64,000 nt of DNA, from contig NZ_CP047056.1 of NCBI RefSeq assembly GCF_011065405.1, positions 2,936,747 through 3,000,746 on the forward strand, in the 5' to 3' direction. Every line of letters begins with the position of its first letter. Position 1 is the first letter of the stretch. The translations under genes were made by a program, and so were the position numbers. This DNA comes from Succinivibrio dextrinosolvens (GTDB lineage: Bacteria > Pseudomonadota > Gammaproteobacteria > Enterobacterales > Succinivibrionaceae). Below the pieces are notes generated by a model that made no database searches, was not told where the DNA came from, and worked only from the letters and a program-made list of their open reading frames with translations. Below are positions 55,272-64,000 of the stretch, piece by piece.

Positions 55272-55316
55272 ATCCGTAGTTCCCGTAGGTAGAATTAACC
55301 TACGGGAACTACGGAT
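55272..55316. repeat. Perfect 19-base inverted repeat
   Basis: ATCCGTAGTTCCCGTAGGT pairs perfectly with 55298-55316 across a 7-base loop (AGAATTA). No T-run follows. It lies between the convergent HD-GYP and dedA-like genes, so it could still terminate transcription, or be a repeat or small mobile element. Confidence 0.9.
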
Positions 55317-55364
55317 AATTGATCAAAGAGTTAAAGAGGTAAAACACTTTAACCGTGGGGCGTG

Positions 55365-56009
55365 TCAAATTGTTTGGTCTTTTTCTTCTTCAGCTTTCTC
55401 ATCCTGCATTTTTGAGTGGAATTTCTTCTTGAAATAAATGACTGCTATAACAACTGCAAGAAGTCCAAGTGCGAGGAAAATGGCTTTTTGTACATCGTGA
55501 ACATATTCCATCAGAATATCCAGATTATCTGCAAAGAAATAACCAAGATAAATCCATACAGGAACGGAGATCAGAGCTGCAAGACCGTCCATAACGATGA
55601 AGGTTATGTATGAAATACGATGACTCATACCTGCTACAAGGTAGATAGGGGAACGTAATCCAGGAAGGAATCTTGCTACGAAAAGTAATCCCAGTCCGTG
55701 TTTTTTGAACTTGCGCTGAATCTGAGAGAATCTCTGCGGACTTACCACTTTTCGGAAAAATTTTAGTCTCTGTACACGGTAACCGAAGATTCGTCCTGCC
55801 AGAAACATGGTACTGTCACCTGCAAGCACGCCTGCAAGTCCTATTGCACACATTATATGAGGATTTGCTAAAGCCAGACCGGAGATAACTCCACCGGAAA
55901 CCAGAGTGATGTCCTCAGGAACAGGTACACCCAAACCGCAGAGAATTAAACATGCAAAAACTGCAATATATCCGTATTCTCCAAAAAATGCGACAAGTGT
56001 ATCAAGCAA
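55365..56009 (-). CDS. DedA-family membrane protein
   Basis: A 214-residue protein from a TTG start with GAGG upstream. Marks: YIAVFACLILCGLGVPVPED, AGDSTMFLAGRIFG, then LLFVARFLPGLRSPIYLVAG. DedA proteins are undecaprenyl phosphate or phospholipid flippases of the inner membrane. The C-terminus ends in a charged tail (KKKFHSKMQDEKAEEEKDQ). Confidence 0.92.
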   Translation of the reverse strand: MLDTLVAFFGEYGYIAVFACLILCGLGVPVPEDITLVSGGVISGLALANPHIMCAIGLAGVLAGDSTMFLAGRIFGYRVQRLKFFRKVVSPQRFSQIQRKFKKHGLGLLFVARFLPGLRSPIYLVAGMSHRISYITFIVMDGLAALISVPVWIYLGYFFADNLDILMEYVHDVQKAIFLALGLLAVVIAVIYFKKKFHSKMQDEKAEEEKDQTI

Positions 56010-56090
56010 CTTAATTTTCCTCTGTTTATAATATTATCTTGTTATCTGAGCCGTATATATTAGCAGAATATTGTGCAAATGTCGTAACTT

Positions 56091-56558
56091 TTACACCAGC
56101 GCATTTTCAAACCCCAGCTGTCTCCATGCTTCATAGGCAACTACGGCTACTGAGTTTGACAGGTTTAGACATCTGCTGTTTGGAGCCATGGGAATTTTTA
56201 TTCTGTGTTCCTGTGGCACAACATTGTATACCTCATCAGCAAGACCTTCCTTTTCGCGACCAAAGATAACATAGTCTCCGTCTTCAAATTTAAAATCTAC
56301 ATGAGATAAGTGAGCTTTTGATGTTGAGGCTATAAGACGCTTTGGCTTCTGTGTTTCCATAAATGTCTGGAAGTTGACATGGACTGTAAGATTGCAAAGC
56401 TCATGATAATCTAGACCGGCTCTCATCAGTCTCTCATTATCCAGATAGAATCCGAGAGGACCTATGAAATGAAGTTTTGCTCCGCAGTTTACTGCTAAAC
56501 GGATAATGTTACCGGCATTGCCTGGCATTTCAGGCTGGTATAGGACAATATTAATCAT
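56091..56558 (-). CDS. trmL: tRNA (cytidine/uridine-34-2'-O)-methyltransferase
   Basis: A 155-residue SPOUT enzyme methylating the wobble base of leucine tRNAs. N-terminal [20 protein letters not shown], middle [16 protein letters not shown], and C-terminal knot [20 protein letters not shown] fit TrmL exactly in length and order. It is a single gene divergent from ftsK. Confidence 0.95.
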   Translation of the reverse strand: MINIVLYQPEMPGNAGNIIRLAVNCGAKLHFIGPLGFYLDNERLMRAGLDYHELCNLTVHVNFQTFMETQKPKRLIASTSKAHLSHVDFKFEDGDYVIFGREKEGLADEVYNVVPQEHRIKIPMAPNSRCLNLSNSVAVVAYEAWRQLGFENALV

Positions 56559-56794
56559 AAATTCAGTAGTTCTTTATTTATTATTTTTTGGTGGTAATTA
56601 TACTCAACCTGATTTTTAATTCCATGTTTTTAGAAAAAACGAAAAAAAAGCGGATTGTAAGTGAAAGCTCTCTCATTCTAATTTTTCTCAAATTGAACGA
56701 GTTTACGATAAGTGCTAACATTGTGAAGTTCAAGCATAATACTCGAAAATACAATAATGTTAAGATAGACAAATAATCAATTGCGGAGGCTAAA

Positions 56795-59700
56795 ATGCAG
56801 TTTCGCCCATTTAACGGGACGAGTTTTTCTAAACCAGTAGGTATGGTTCGTAAGGTTTTATTCGCAATTGCCTGTCTGATAAGCTTTATCTGCATATGTT
56901 CCCTGATTTCATTTAGAAATTCGTCTGTTAATGCAATGAACGGAGAACTCTTGACAGATCAGAGTGAGTCTCCTTTTATTTCTAACTCTCAGGATACTTT
57001 CTTTGGAGTTATTTTCGATTATTTTGGAAATGTAACCTACCTTTTCCCTCTGGTTATCATTTACCTTGGTTACAAGCTTTTCATGAAAAAGGTTTCTATA
57101 AAGGACGTAGACTTTTTCATTATCGGAACTCTGATCCTGGGATTTAATCTTCTGGTAATCGGGTGCTGTGCTCTTTTTTCCTCGATATCCTCTGATGCTC
57201 AGATTGGAGCTGGAGGTATTCTAGGTGATTTCTTTACCATTTATCTTCACAGACTATTGCCTTCTCAGATTGCAACCTTTATTCCTATTCTCTTGACTAT
57301 GATTGGTCTGTTCCTGTTCACTACCAAGTCACCTTTGTGGTACTGTGACAAGATTGGTGAGTATGCGGGTGCTCTTTATGACAGAATCACCAATAAGCCT
57401 CGTGCCGAGGATGATAATCAGGAAGAGGAGGATCATAGAACTTCCGGAACTATGTCTGTGTTTGATACAGTTAATACACAGAAGGCAACAAACGGTGTAA
57501 GTTCAGTAAAGACTCCAGCAAAGCCTCATGTTACTCTGAGTGGGCCTTTTGGAGAGCTGTCAAAGACTGAGCCAACCTTTAATACTCAGAATCGCGAACC
57601 TACGGTTGCACCAAGATTTGTTCCAAATGATCTACCAAAATTCGGACAGTCCAGTCTGAATACTGGTTTTGGTTCATCTTCTCCTTCGGTTTCTTCATTT
57701 GGTGAGAGCAGAGAGAATTCCCTTCGCAAGGATAGCAGATCCCGTACATCAGACCATCGTCTTTCCTTCAGAGCAAATAGATCTGAAAGACCTCAGCAGA
57801 GAATAGAACCACAGTTCGGTCCTATCAGTGCACCTCCATCTGTTCCAAATTATTTAGTTGGATCTGCTCGTGCTGAATCATTCCCTGAAACTGATTCCTC
57901 TGCTGTATCATCCAGTTTACAGGCAGATGATTCTCCTGCAACTTATATTAGTGGCACTGCTTACTCATCAAATACAGCAACCGCTCCTGACTACAACCGT
58001 TATACTGATGATTCCTCATCTCAGAGCGAGGGCTCATCAACAATTATCAACGGATACTCTCATCGAAACTCCGGCTTGAGCGATGATTCCTCAAGAGAGC
58101 AGGTTCAGAAGACTATTATTTCAAGAGTTAGTGTAACTCCTTCAAAGAATGAACCTGTTGGTTCTAATTATGATGATTCATATTCTGCTTCATCAAAAAC
58201 TGATTTAAATGAAACTTCAAAGAATTCAACCATTATTTATAAGGCAGGTGCAGATCATCTTCCTCCAACCCAGACTATCGGTAGTCCTTCCAGAAAGTCA
58301 GAAGTAAGTACTGTTATTACCCGCACTACCACTTCTACTATGAACTCTAATGTAAACTTGAAGAATTCTTCTAAGAATTCACTTGCAGGAGAGTTCTCTC
58401 AGAAAACTGTTACAGATGGTAAAAAGCTAGAGGATGAGGAGAAGGCATATGAGAATACCACTACAACTTCATCCATGTTCCCATCCGTAGCTCAACTTGA
58501 AGAGAATGTAATTGATTTTGCGGATCTGACCCGTAACGATGTTCCTTTATTAAAGAAAAACGGTATTAAGATTGATTCCTTAAGTTCATCATTCATTCCT
58601 GCAGCTGAAAAGAATGACGGTAGACTAAATGTAAATCAGTCTTCTCCAATTAAAGAGTCTGATGAGATTTTTGAGAAGTATTCTCGTGGTTCAAGAGGTG
58701 TTACTCAGTCTGGAGAAATGAAAACAGATAATTCATCTGTGAATAAGGATTCATCATCTTCTTACGCAGAGTCATCACCTGTAAACAGAATGAATGACTA
58801 TCAGAATGATGAGAGTGCTCCAGAGCCAAGTTCTTTTGCAGGTATTTCTTCAAGTACAGCAGAAAAAACTGGTAATGAAAAGACGTTAGCCGAGGTCAAT
58901 AATTCAAGCGTTTCTAGTATCGCATCTGAACTTATTGAAGCAGACTCATCAACCACATCTTCAGCAGAGAACGGAGTAGATAATTCTGTTTCTGAGAATA
59001 CCTATATTCAGAGCTCAGACAAAATTCCTTTTGACGACATGAGTTCAATCAACGGTACTGTACCTTACGGCATGAAGGTTGAGCCAAAGAGAAATCCTAT
59101 TACCTCAATGCCAACCGTATCCTATGCAGTAGCCACTGAAACAACTCCAAAGAAGCTTTATGATAACTGGCGTCCTGCTTTGTCATTATTAGCCCGTTCA
59201 AACGAGGAAATTTTCAATAATGATGAAGAGATTGAAAACAAGATAAATGTCATCAACAAATTTATGTCAGACTACAGTGCAAAGGCTACTGTTGCTGATT
59301 TTGTGAGTGGTCCTGTAATCACTCGTTTTGATATGGCCTTAGAGGCAGGTGTAAAATCAAATTCCATCATGAGTTTGAGTACTGATCTTCAGAGAAGTCT
59401 TATGACCAACAAGATCAATATGATTGCAGCTGTGCCAGGAACACCTTATATGGGAATCGAAGTTCCAAATGATCATCGTCAGATGATTACTTTGGGCGAT
59501 GTGGTTGGGTCAAACGAATTCTTAAATACTTCTGCTCTTCTGCCTATGTGTCTTGGAGTGAATACTGTAGGTAATCCAGTTGTAGCTGATCTGACCTCTG
59601 CTCCTCACCTGCTTATTGCAGGTACAACTGGTTCAGGTAAGTCTGCAGGTCTAAACTCTATGCTAGTTTCTCTACTGCTTGCAAGATCACCTGCTGAGCT

Positions 59701-60655
59701 TAGACTTATCATGGTTGATCCTAAGACAGTTGAATTTACACAGTATCAGGGGCTTCCTCATCTGTTGACTCCTATCATTACTGATCCTGAGTCTACATCT
59801 GCAGCTCTGGCTTGGCTGATCAAGGAACAGGAGAGAAGATATAAACTGATTTCAATGATGAATGTATCCAACATCCATCAGGTAAACAAGCTAATCCATT
59901 CAGAGAATGCTAAGGGCAATAAAGTTTATGATCCTATATGGACAGCAGATATGGGCGGAGAATGTCCTGAGTTAAGACCAGTTCCATACATCGTGCTGGT
60001 TATTGACGAGTTTGCTGATTTAATGGCCGTTGCAAGTGTTGGCAAAAAAGGAGGTAACAGCCCTGAGGCTATGATTGGTCGTCTGGCAGCAAAGGCTCGT
60101 GCAGCAGGTATTCATCTGATTCTTGCCACTCAGACTCCTAGAGCTGAAATCGTGACCGGTCCTATCCGAGCCAATATGCCATCAAGAATTGCCTATACAG
60201 TTCAGAATTCTCAGGAATCAAGAATTATTCTGGATGAAAATGGAGCAGAGAACCTGTTGGGTAACGGTGACATGATAGTAAAATACCAGAAACTTAATAA
60301 TACCCAGTCCTTCCGTGCACATGGTCCTTATGCAAGTAATGATGATGTTCATGCTGTAGTTCAGGCATGGATCGACAGAGCCGGAGACCCTGAGTATGTA
60401 GAAGGTGTTACCGAGTTCATTGATGAGGAAGAGGCTGAGGAGACAGTAAATGCCAATGATGGTGGCTCAGCAGGTTCTGTTGACTCAAAGTTTGATGCTA
60501 TCGTGGACTGGATTAGAAATGACCTAGGTAATACCACCAGGCTTTCTATTTCTGAGATTCAGACTACTCATTCTGTAGGCTACAATAGAGCCAAGAGAAT
60601 TCACCGTCAGCTTCAGAATGAAGGTATTATTGACGCAAAGGGAAATATCCTGTAA
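56795..60655 (+). CDS. ftsK: DNA translocase FtsK
   Basis: A 1286-residue protein of the division septum that pumps chromosome DNA and activates dimer resolution. Four membrane helices lie in the first ~175 residues. A long Ser/Thr/Asn-rich linker (~190-775) follows. The motor has Walker A AGTTGSGKSAG near 943 and Walker B VLVIDEFADLM near 1067. The C-terminal winged-helix gamma domain is the last ~62 residues (LSISEIQTTHSVGYNRAKRI). GGAGG precedes the ATG. The linker is low in complexity and probably fast-evolving. lolA follows after 3 bases. Confidence 0.97.
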   Translation: MQFRPFNGTSFSKPVGMVRKVLFAIACLISFICICSLISFRNSSVNAMNGELLTDQSESPFISNSQDTFFGVIFDYFGNVTYLFPLVIIYLGYKLFMKKVSIKDVDFFIIGTLILGFNLLVIGCCALFSSISSDAQIGAGGILGDFFTIYLHRLLPSQIATFIPILLTMIGLFLFTTKSPLWYCDKIGEYAGALYDRITNKPRAEDDNQEEEDHRTSGTMSVFDTVNTQKATNGVSSVKTPAKPHVTLSGPFGELSKTEPTFNTQNREPTVAPRFVPNDLPKFGQSSLNTGFGSSSPSVSSFGESRENSLRKDSRSRTSDHRLSFRANRSERPQQRIEPQFGPISAPPSVPNYLVGSARAESFPETDSSAVSSSLQADDSPATYISGTAYSSNTATAPDYNRYTDDSSSQSEGSSTIINGYSHRNSGLSDDSSREQVQKTIISRVSVTPSKNEPVGSNYDDSYSASSKTDLNETSKNSTIIYKAGADHLPPTQTIGSPSRKSEVSTVITRTTTSTMNSNVNLKNSSKNSLAGEFSQKTVTDGKKLEDEEKAYENTTTTSSMFPSVAQLEENVIDFADLTRNDVPLLKKNGIKIDSLSSSFIPAAEKNDGRLNVNQSSPIKESDEIFEKYSRGSRGVTQSGEMKTDNSSVNKDSSSSYAESSPVNRMNDYQNDESAPEPSSFAGISSSTAEKTGNEKTLAEVNNSSVSSIASELIEADSSTTSSAENGVDNSVSENTYIQSSDKIPFDDMSSINGTVPYGMKVEPKRNPITSMPTVSYAVATETTPKKLYDNWRPALSLLARSNEEIFNNDEEIENKINVINKFMSDYSAKATVADFVSGPVITRFDMALEAGVKSNSIMSLSTDLQRSLMTNKINMIAAVPGTPYMGIEVPNDHRQMITLGDVVGSNEFLNTSALLPMCLGVNTVGNPVVADLTSAPHLLIAGTTGSGKSAGLNSMLVSLLLARSPAELRLIMVDPKTVEFTQYQGLPHLLTPIITDPESTSAALAWLIKEQERRYKLISMMNVSNIHQVNKLIHSENAKGNKVYDPIWTADMGGECPELRPVPYIVLVIDEFADLMAVASVGKKGGNSPEAMIGRLAAKARAAGIHLILATQTPRAEIVTGPIRANMPSRIAYTVQNSQESRIILDENGAENLLGNGDMIVKYQKLNNTQSFRAHGPYASNDDVHAVVQAWIDRAGDPEYVEGVTEFIDEEEAEETVNANDGGSAGSVDSKFDAIVDWIRNDLGNTTRLSISEIQTTHSVGYNRAKRIHRQLQNEGIIDAKGNIL

Positions 60656-60658
60656 CTA

Positions 60659-61276
60659 ATGAAGATGAATAAGACACATTTGTTAAAACTGCTATCAGCT
60701 TCTGCTGTATTTCTATGTTTTTCTGTTTATGCTGATGCGATTTCAGAGTTGCAGCAAATATTTGCTAAACACACTTCAATGTCTGCTGCTTTTAATCAGC
60801 AGGTAACCAAATCAAACGGAGAGGTGGTTTCTTCGGCAGATGGAACCTTAGCGATTAAAAAGCCAGATTCTCTGATGATGCACACCTTATCTCCAGATGA
60901 ACAGGTTCTTTTTACTAAAGGAAAGGATGTGTACTTCTATGATCCTTTTATCAATCAGGTTACTATTTTTGATAAAAAGGATCTGTATACCTCTCCATTT
61001 CTTCTTTTGACTTCAAATCGTGCAGATATCTGGAATCAGTACAAGGTTACCAAAGAGGCCGGTGTATACAGACTTGTTCCAAAGAAAAAGGCTGATATAA
61101 AAGAGTTGTCATTAAAGTTTAACGGAGATGACATAAGCTCAATTTCAATCAGTCTTATGGATGGAAATATCAACACATACAATCTGACCGGCATTAAATA
61201 TACAGTTGAAAATAATGCATTTTCATACAGTATTCCAGAGGATGCACAGATAGACGATGAGCGCAAATCAAACTGA
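60659..61276 (+). CDS. lolA: Outer-membrane lipoprotein carrier LolA
   Basis: A 205-residue periplasmic chaperone for lipoproteins, with a Sec signal ending before DAISELQQ. Marks: SAAFNQQVTKSNGEVVSSAD, then GTLAIKKPDSLMMHT and FYDPFINQVTIFD. ATG 60665 is an alternative start. The 3' end overlaps rarA by 20 bases, as in a tight operon. The ftsK-lolA-rarA-serS order is the E. coli one. Confidence 0.93.
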   Translation: MKMNKTHLLKLLSASAVFLCFSVYADAISELQQIFAKHTSMSAAFNQQVTKSNGEVVSSADGTLAIKKPDSLMMHTLSPDEQVLFTKGKDVYFYDPFINQVTIFDKKDLYTSPFLLLTSNRADIWNQYKVTKEAGVYRLVPKKKADIKELSLKFNGDDISSISISLMDGNINTYNLTGIKYTVENNAFSYSIPEDAQIDDERKSN

Positions 61277-62684
61277 TCTTTTTGCTGCAATAGAACAAGA
61301 GCAGAAAGATAAGGATTCTTTGGCGAGTTCTGAACAGCTCGATGCTTTTGCTCCATTAGCATCTAGATTGAGACCTCAATCTGTTGATGAGTATATAGGT
61401 CAGAGTCACCTTATTGCTAAGGGACGTCCTTTACGAGCTCTTTTAGATAAGGGACAGTGCTATTCCATGGTGCTTTGGGGACCTCCAGGCGTTGGCAAGA
61501 CTACTTTAGCTCTGCTTTTTGCTAAATCCTGTAATGCCTACTTTGAACAGATCCCAGCTGTAACCTCTGGTATCAAGGACATCAGGGACGCTGTGGATAG
61601 AGCTCTGTTGAGAAAGCAGCGCGGTGTAAAAACCTTATTATTTGTAGATGAGGTTCATCGTTTCAACAAAACTCAGCAGGATGCATTTCTTCCTCATATC
61701 GAAAACGGAACCATTACATTCATAGGAGCTACCACCGAGAATCCATCCTTTTCCTTGAATTCAGCTCTGCTCTCTCGTGCCCGAGTCTATGTACTTCAAA
61801 AATTAAACGAGGATGAGTCAAAGGCTTTGATCCAATATGCTTTAAACTCTGAGCGAGGCCTAAAAAAAGAAGAGATTCATTTGGCTGATGGGGTGGAGAA
61901 AGCTATAGTCGATCTTGCTGCAGGAGATGCAAGATACCTTCTGAATATTCTTGAGATGGCATCTGATCTTGCTGCTCCATATAAGGAAGGCGGTAAAATT
62001 TTAACTCTGGCTATGGTTGGTGCTGTAGCGGGACGTAAACTTATTAACTATGACAAAAACGGAGATGCCTATTACGAACTCATCTCTGCTTTTCACAAGT
62101 CAGTTCGCGGCAGTGCTGCTGATGCTGCTCTTTACTGGTATTCAAGAATACTTGAGGCAGGAGGAGATCCTCTTTATGTAGCAAGACGTCTGCTTGCCAT
62201 TGCCACAGAAGATATTGGTCTTGCTGATCCCAGAGCTATGACTGTATGCCTAAATGCGTGGGATATTTTTGAGCGCGTTGGACCTGCTGAAGGAGAAAGA
62301 GCCATAGCTGAGGCAACTGTTTACTGCGCTTTGGCGCCTAAGAGTAACCATCTTTATGAAGCTTTCGGTAAGGCTCGTGAGGATGCTAGGACTCACGGTG
62401 ATCTTGAAGTTCCTATCTATCTTAGAAATGCTCCTACAAAACTAATGGAGGATATGGGGTATAAAAAAGGCTATCGCTATGCTCACGATTATGAAGGAGC
62501 CTATGCTGCTGGGGAGAGTTTCTTCCCTGAAGAGCTCACTGGTACTGTATATTATCATCCTTCCGACAGAGGGGCGGAGGTAACATATACCAAAAAGATC
62601 GAGTACCTAAGACAGCGTGATGCAGTCGAACAGGATAAACGTTATCCTGATGGATTTGTCGGAAAAAAAGTAACCCACAGATAA
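61257..62684 (+). CDS. rarA: Replication-associated recombination protein A
   Basis: A 475-residue AAA+ protein (also called MgsA) acting at stalled replication forks. Marks: LASRLRPQSVDEYIGQSHLI, Walker A GPPGVGKTTLA, Walker B TLLFVDEVHRFN, sensor GATTENPSF, and the C-terminal tetramer domain with AFHKSVRGSAADAALYW and GDPLYVARRLLAIATEDIG. The start at 61257 overlaps lolA. Confidence 0.95.
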   Translation: MSANQTDLFAAIEQEQKDKDSLASSEQLDAFAPLASRLRPQSVDEYIGQSHLIAKGRPLRALLDKGQCYSMVLWGPPGVGKTTLALLFAKSCNAYFEQIPAVTSGIKDIRDAVDRALLRKQRGVKTLLFVDEVHRFNKTQQDAFLPHIENGTITFIGATTENPSFSLNSALLSRARVYVLQKLNEDESKALIQYALNSERGLKKEEIHLADGVEKAIVDLAAGDARYLLNILEMASDLAAPYKEGGKILTLAMVGAVAGRKLINYDKNGDAYYELISAFHKSVRGSAADAALYWYSRILEAGGDPLYVARRLLAIATEDIGLADPRAMTVCLNAWDIFERVGPAEGERAIAEATVYCALAPKSNHLYEAFGKAREDARTHGDLEVPIYLRNAPTKLMEDMGYKKGYRYAHDYEGAYAAGESFFPEELTGTVYYHPSDRGAEVTYTKKIEYLRQRDAVEQDKRYPDGFVGKKVTHR

Positions 62685-63085
62685 TTTGATTTTTCTGTAT
62701 TCATATCTGATTTCAAAGTGTTATTTACTATTAATCACCATCAACAAAAAAAGTCAGCTCTGTTTGTAAAACATTCTCACAGCAGATTGCTTTTTGAGCT
62801 TGCATCGGTGCGATAGCATTTTTCAATACAGTTTTTTAAGCAACTTTTGACTGATTATGTTAAAATTAGCGCCGTAAAATTTGCAATCAAAGTCTCATTA
62901 CGATCGTTTTAGTCGAGAAATAACACACTCTGATTGTTATAAGTACAGGTTTAATTCCTTTCGTTTTCTGAGTTAATTCTTTTTCAATCAATTCTCTAGA
63001 CGATAAAAATAAAGATAATGTCCTCTCTCATGAGGAACTTAGGATATAAGATTTTTTTTGTTTACTATAACTGTGGCGTTTATTC
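62685..63085. other. Upstream region of serS
   Basis: About 400 AT-rich bases without a gene. A TTGACT at 62847-62852 and TAAAAT at 62875-62880 resemble promoter boxes but are 22 bases apart, which is long. A GC-poor leader precedes the serS start. Confidence 0.4.
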
Positions 63086-64000
63086 ATGCTAGATTCAAGA
63101 TATTTACGCGCTGATATTGAAGAGGCAGCTCAGCGCCTTGCAACTCGTAACTACAAATTAGACGTAGAAAAGATTAACCAGCTAGAGTCATTACGCAAAG
63201 AGTACATGACTAAGACTCAGGACTTACAGGCTCAGCGTAACTCCTTATCCAAGAGTATCGGTCAGGCCATCAAGGCAGGACAGGATGTTGCTGAGATTAA
63301 GGCTAAGGTTGCTGCAATTGGTGAAGAGCTTTCCTCAGTTAAGGTAAAACAGGATGAAGTTTTAAAACAGTTAAATGATATTGCTTTAACAATTCCTAAT
63401 CTTCCAGATCAGTCATGCCCAATTGGTCCTGATGAATCAGCCAATGTGGAAGTAAGAAAGTGGGGAACTCCTCGTCAGTTTGATTTTGAGGTTAAGGATC
63501 ACGTTGCTATTGGTGAAGGCCTTGGCATGCTTGATTTTGAGACTGCAAGAAAAGTTTCTGGTGCACGTTTTGCTTTCATGAAAGGTGCAATCTGCAAGCT
63601 TCACAGAGCTCTGGTTCAGTTAATGCTGGATCTTCATGAAGAACAGGGCTATACAGAAATCTATACCCCATACCTTGTTAATATGGATTCACTGTACGGA
63701 ACTGGTCAGATGCCTAAGTTTGCGGAGGATTTATTCCATACCAACTTAGATGGTGACTGCGACGGTGACGGTGTAAATCATCACTTCTGTTTGATCCCAA
63801 CCGCAGAAGTTCCTCTAACTAACATGGTTCGTGATGAGATTATTCCTGAGCAGGATTTACCTATTAAGATTACTGCTCATACTCCATGCTTCAGATCTGA
63901 GGCTGGATCTGCTGGTCGTGATACCCGCGGTCTGATTCGTATGCATCAGTTCGATAAGGTTGAGATGGTTCAGATCGTTAAACCTGAGGATTCATGGCAG
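63086..64000 (+). CDS. serS: Seryl-tRNA synthetase, N-terminal 305 residues
   Basis: Starts at ATG 63086 ([20 protein letters not shown]) and runs off the window. The N-terminal coiled-coil arm that binds tRNA-Ser is visible (~30-105). The class II core follows, with [20 protein letters not shown] and [12 protein letters not shown]; motif 2 appears as [18 protein letters not shown]. About 125 more residues, including motif 3, are expected beyond the window. Confidence 0.97.
   Translation, partial: MLDSRYLRADIEEAAQRLATRNYKLDVEKINQLESLRKEYMTKTQDLQAQRNSLSKSIGQAIKAGQDVAEIKAKVAAIGEELSSVKVKQDEVLKQLNDIALTIPNLPDQSCPIGPDESANVEVRKWGTPRQFDFEVKDHVAIGEGLGMLDFETARKVSGARFAFMKGAICKLHRALVQLMLDLHEEQGYTEIYTPYLVNMDSLYGTGQMPKFAEDLFHTNLDGDCDGDGVNHHFCLIPTAEVPLTNMVRDEIIPEQDLPIKITAHTPCFRSEAGSAGRDTRGLIRMHQFDKVEMVQIVKPEDSWQ

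Overview
The window looks like chromosome of a low-GC gammaproteobacterium. The gene orders ftsK-lolA-rarA-serS, prfC / tatD-type / serB-radA, and yjaG / purD-purH / HU are typical of that class. Many TTA/TCT-rich codons, lipoproteins and fermentative-type transporters suggest a Succinivibrionaceae-like gut or rumen anaerobe; that family assignment is inference, not proof.

Region 1, 1-6.4 kb, is the right end of a prophage. It holds the end of a P2-like tail protein I gene, a tail-collar fibre gene, then a shufflon: six segments bounded by seven copies or half-copies of a palindromic site (core ATGTTAGGACCTAACAT). Each segment carries two convergent alternative C-terminal ends of the fibre, giving 12 ends in all, of which one is joined to the fibre gene now. 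Next to it lies a tyrosine recombinase gene on the minus strand, then a probable fibre-assembly chaperone and a small cysteine-motif protein. This is the most interesting system in the window.

Region 2, 6.3-9.45 kb, is a string of small inserts separated by three copies of a sequence matching the 3' end of a tmRNA (ssrA) gene. They hold a hicB-hicA toxin-antitoxin pair and an AAA ATPase/nuclease-like gene bracketed by 84-bp direct repeats.

Region 3, 9.6-15.6 kb, has a 1771-residue protein of unknown family and, convergent to it, a CesT/Tir-type secretion chaperone. Together they suggest a type III secretion effector and its chaperone.

Region 4, 15.8-22 kb, holds a DUF1653 protein, adenine deaminase, an AEC transporter and several decaying genes: a lipoprotein gene split by TGA, a zinc-ribbon/DUF805 gene, and an IS200/IS605 remnant.

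Region 5, 22-64 kb, is mainly housekeeping and signalling. It has tandem SpoIIE-type phosphatases, TusA plus an FNT-like channel, e(P4) phosphatase, prfC, a TatD hydrolase, serB, radA, rsd, a Cof-type HAD phosphatase, an SbmA/YddA-like ABC transporter, a MepM-like endopeptidase, yjaG, a TauE-type exporter, purD-purH, HU, pgm, lipoproteins, a solute-binding protein, an M15 peptidase, an AGCS symporter, an unusual membrane/propeller/HD-GYP fusion, DedA, trmL, ftsK, lolA, rarA and the start of serS.
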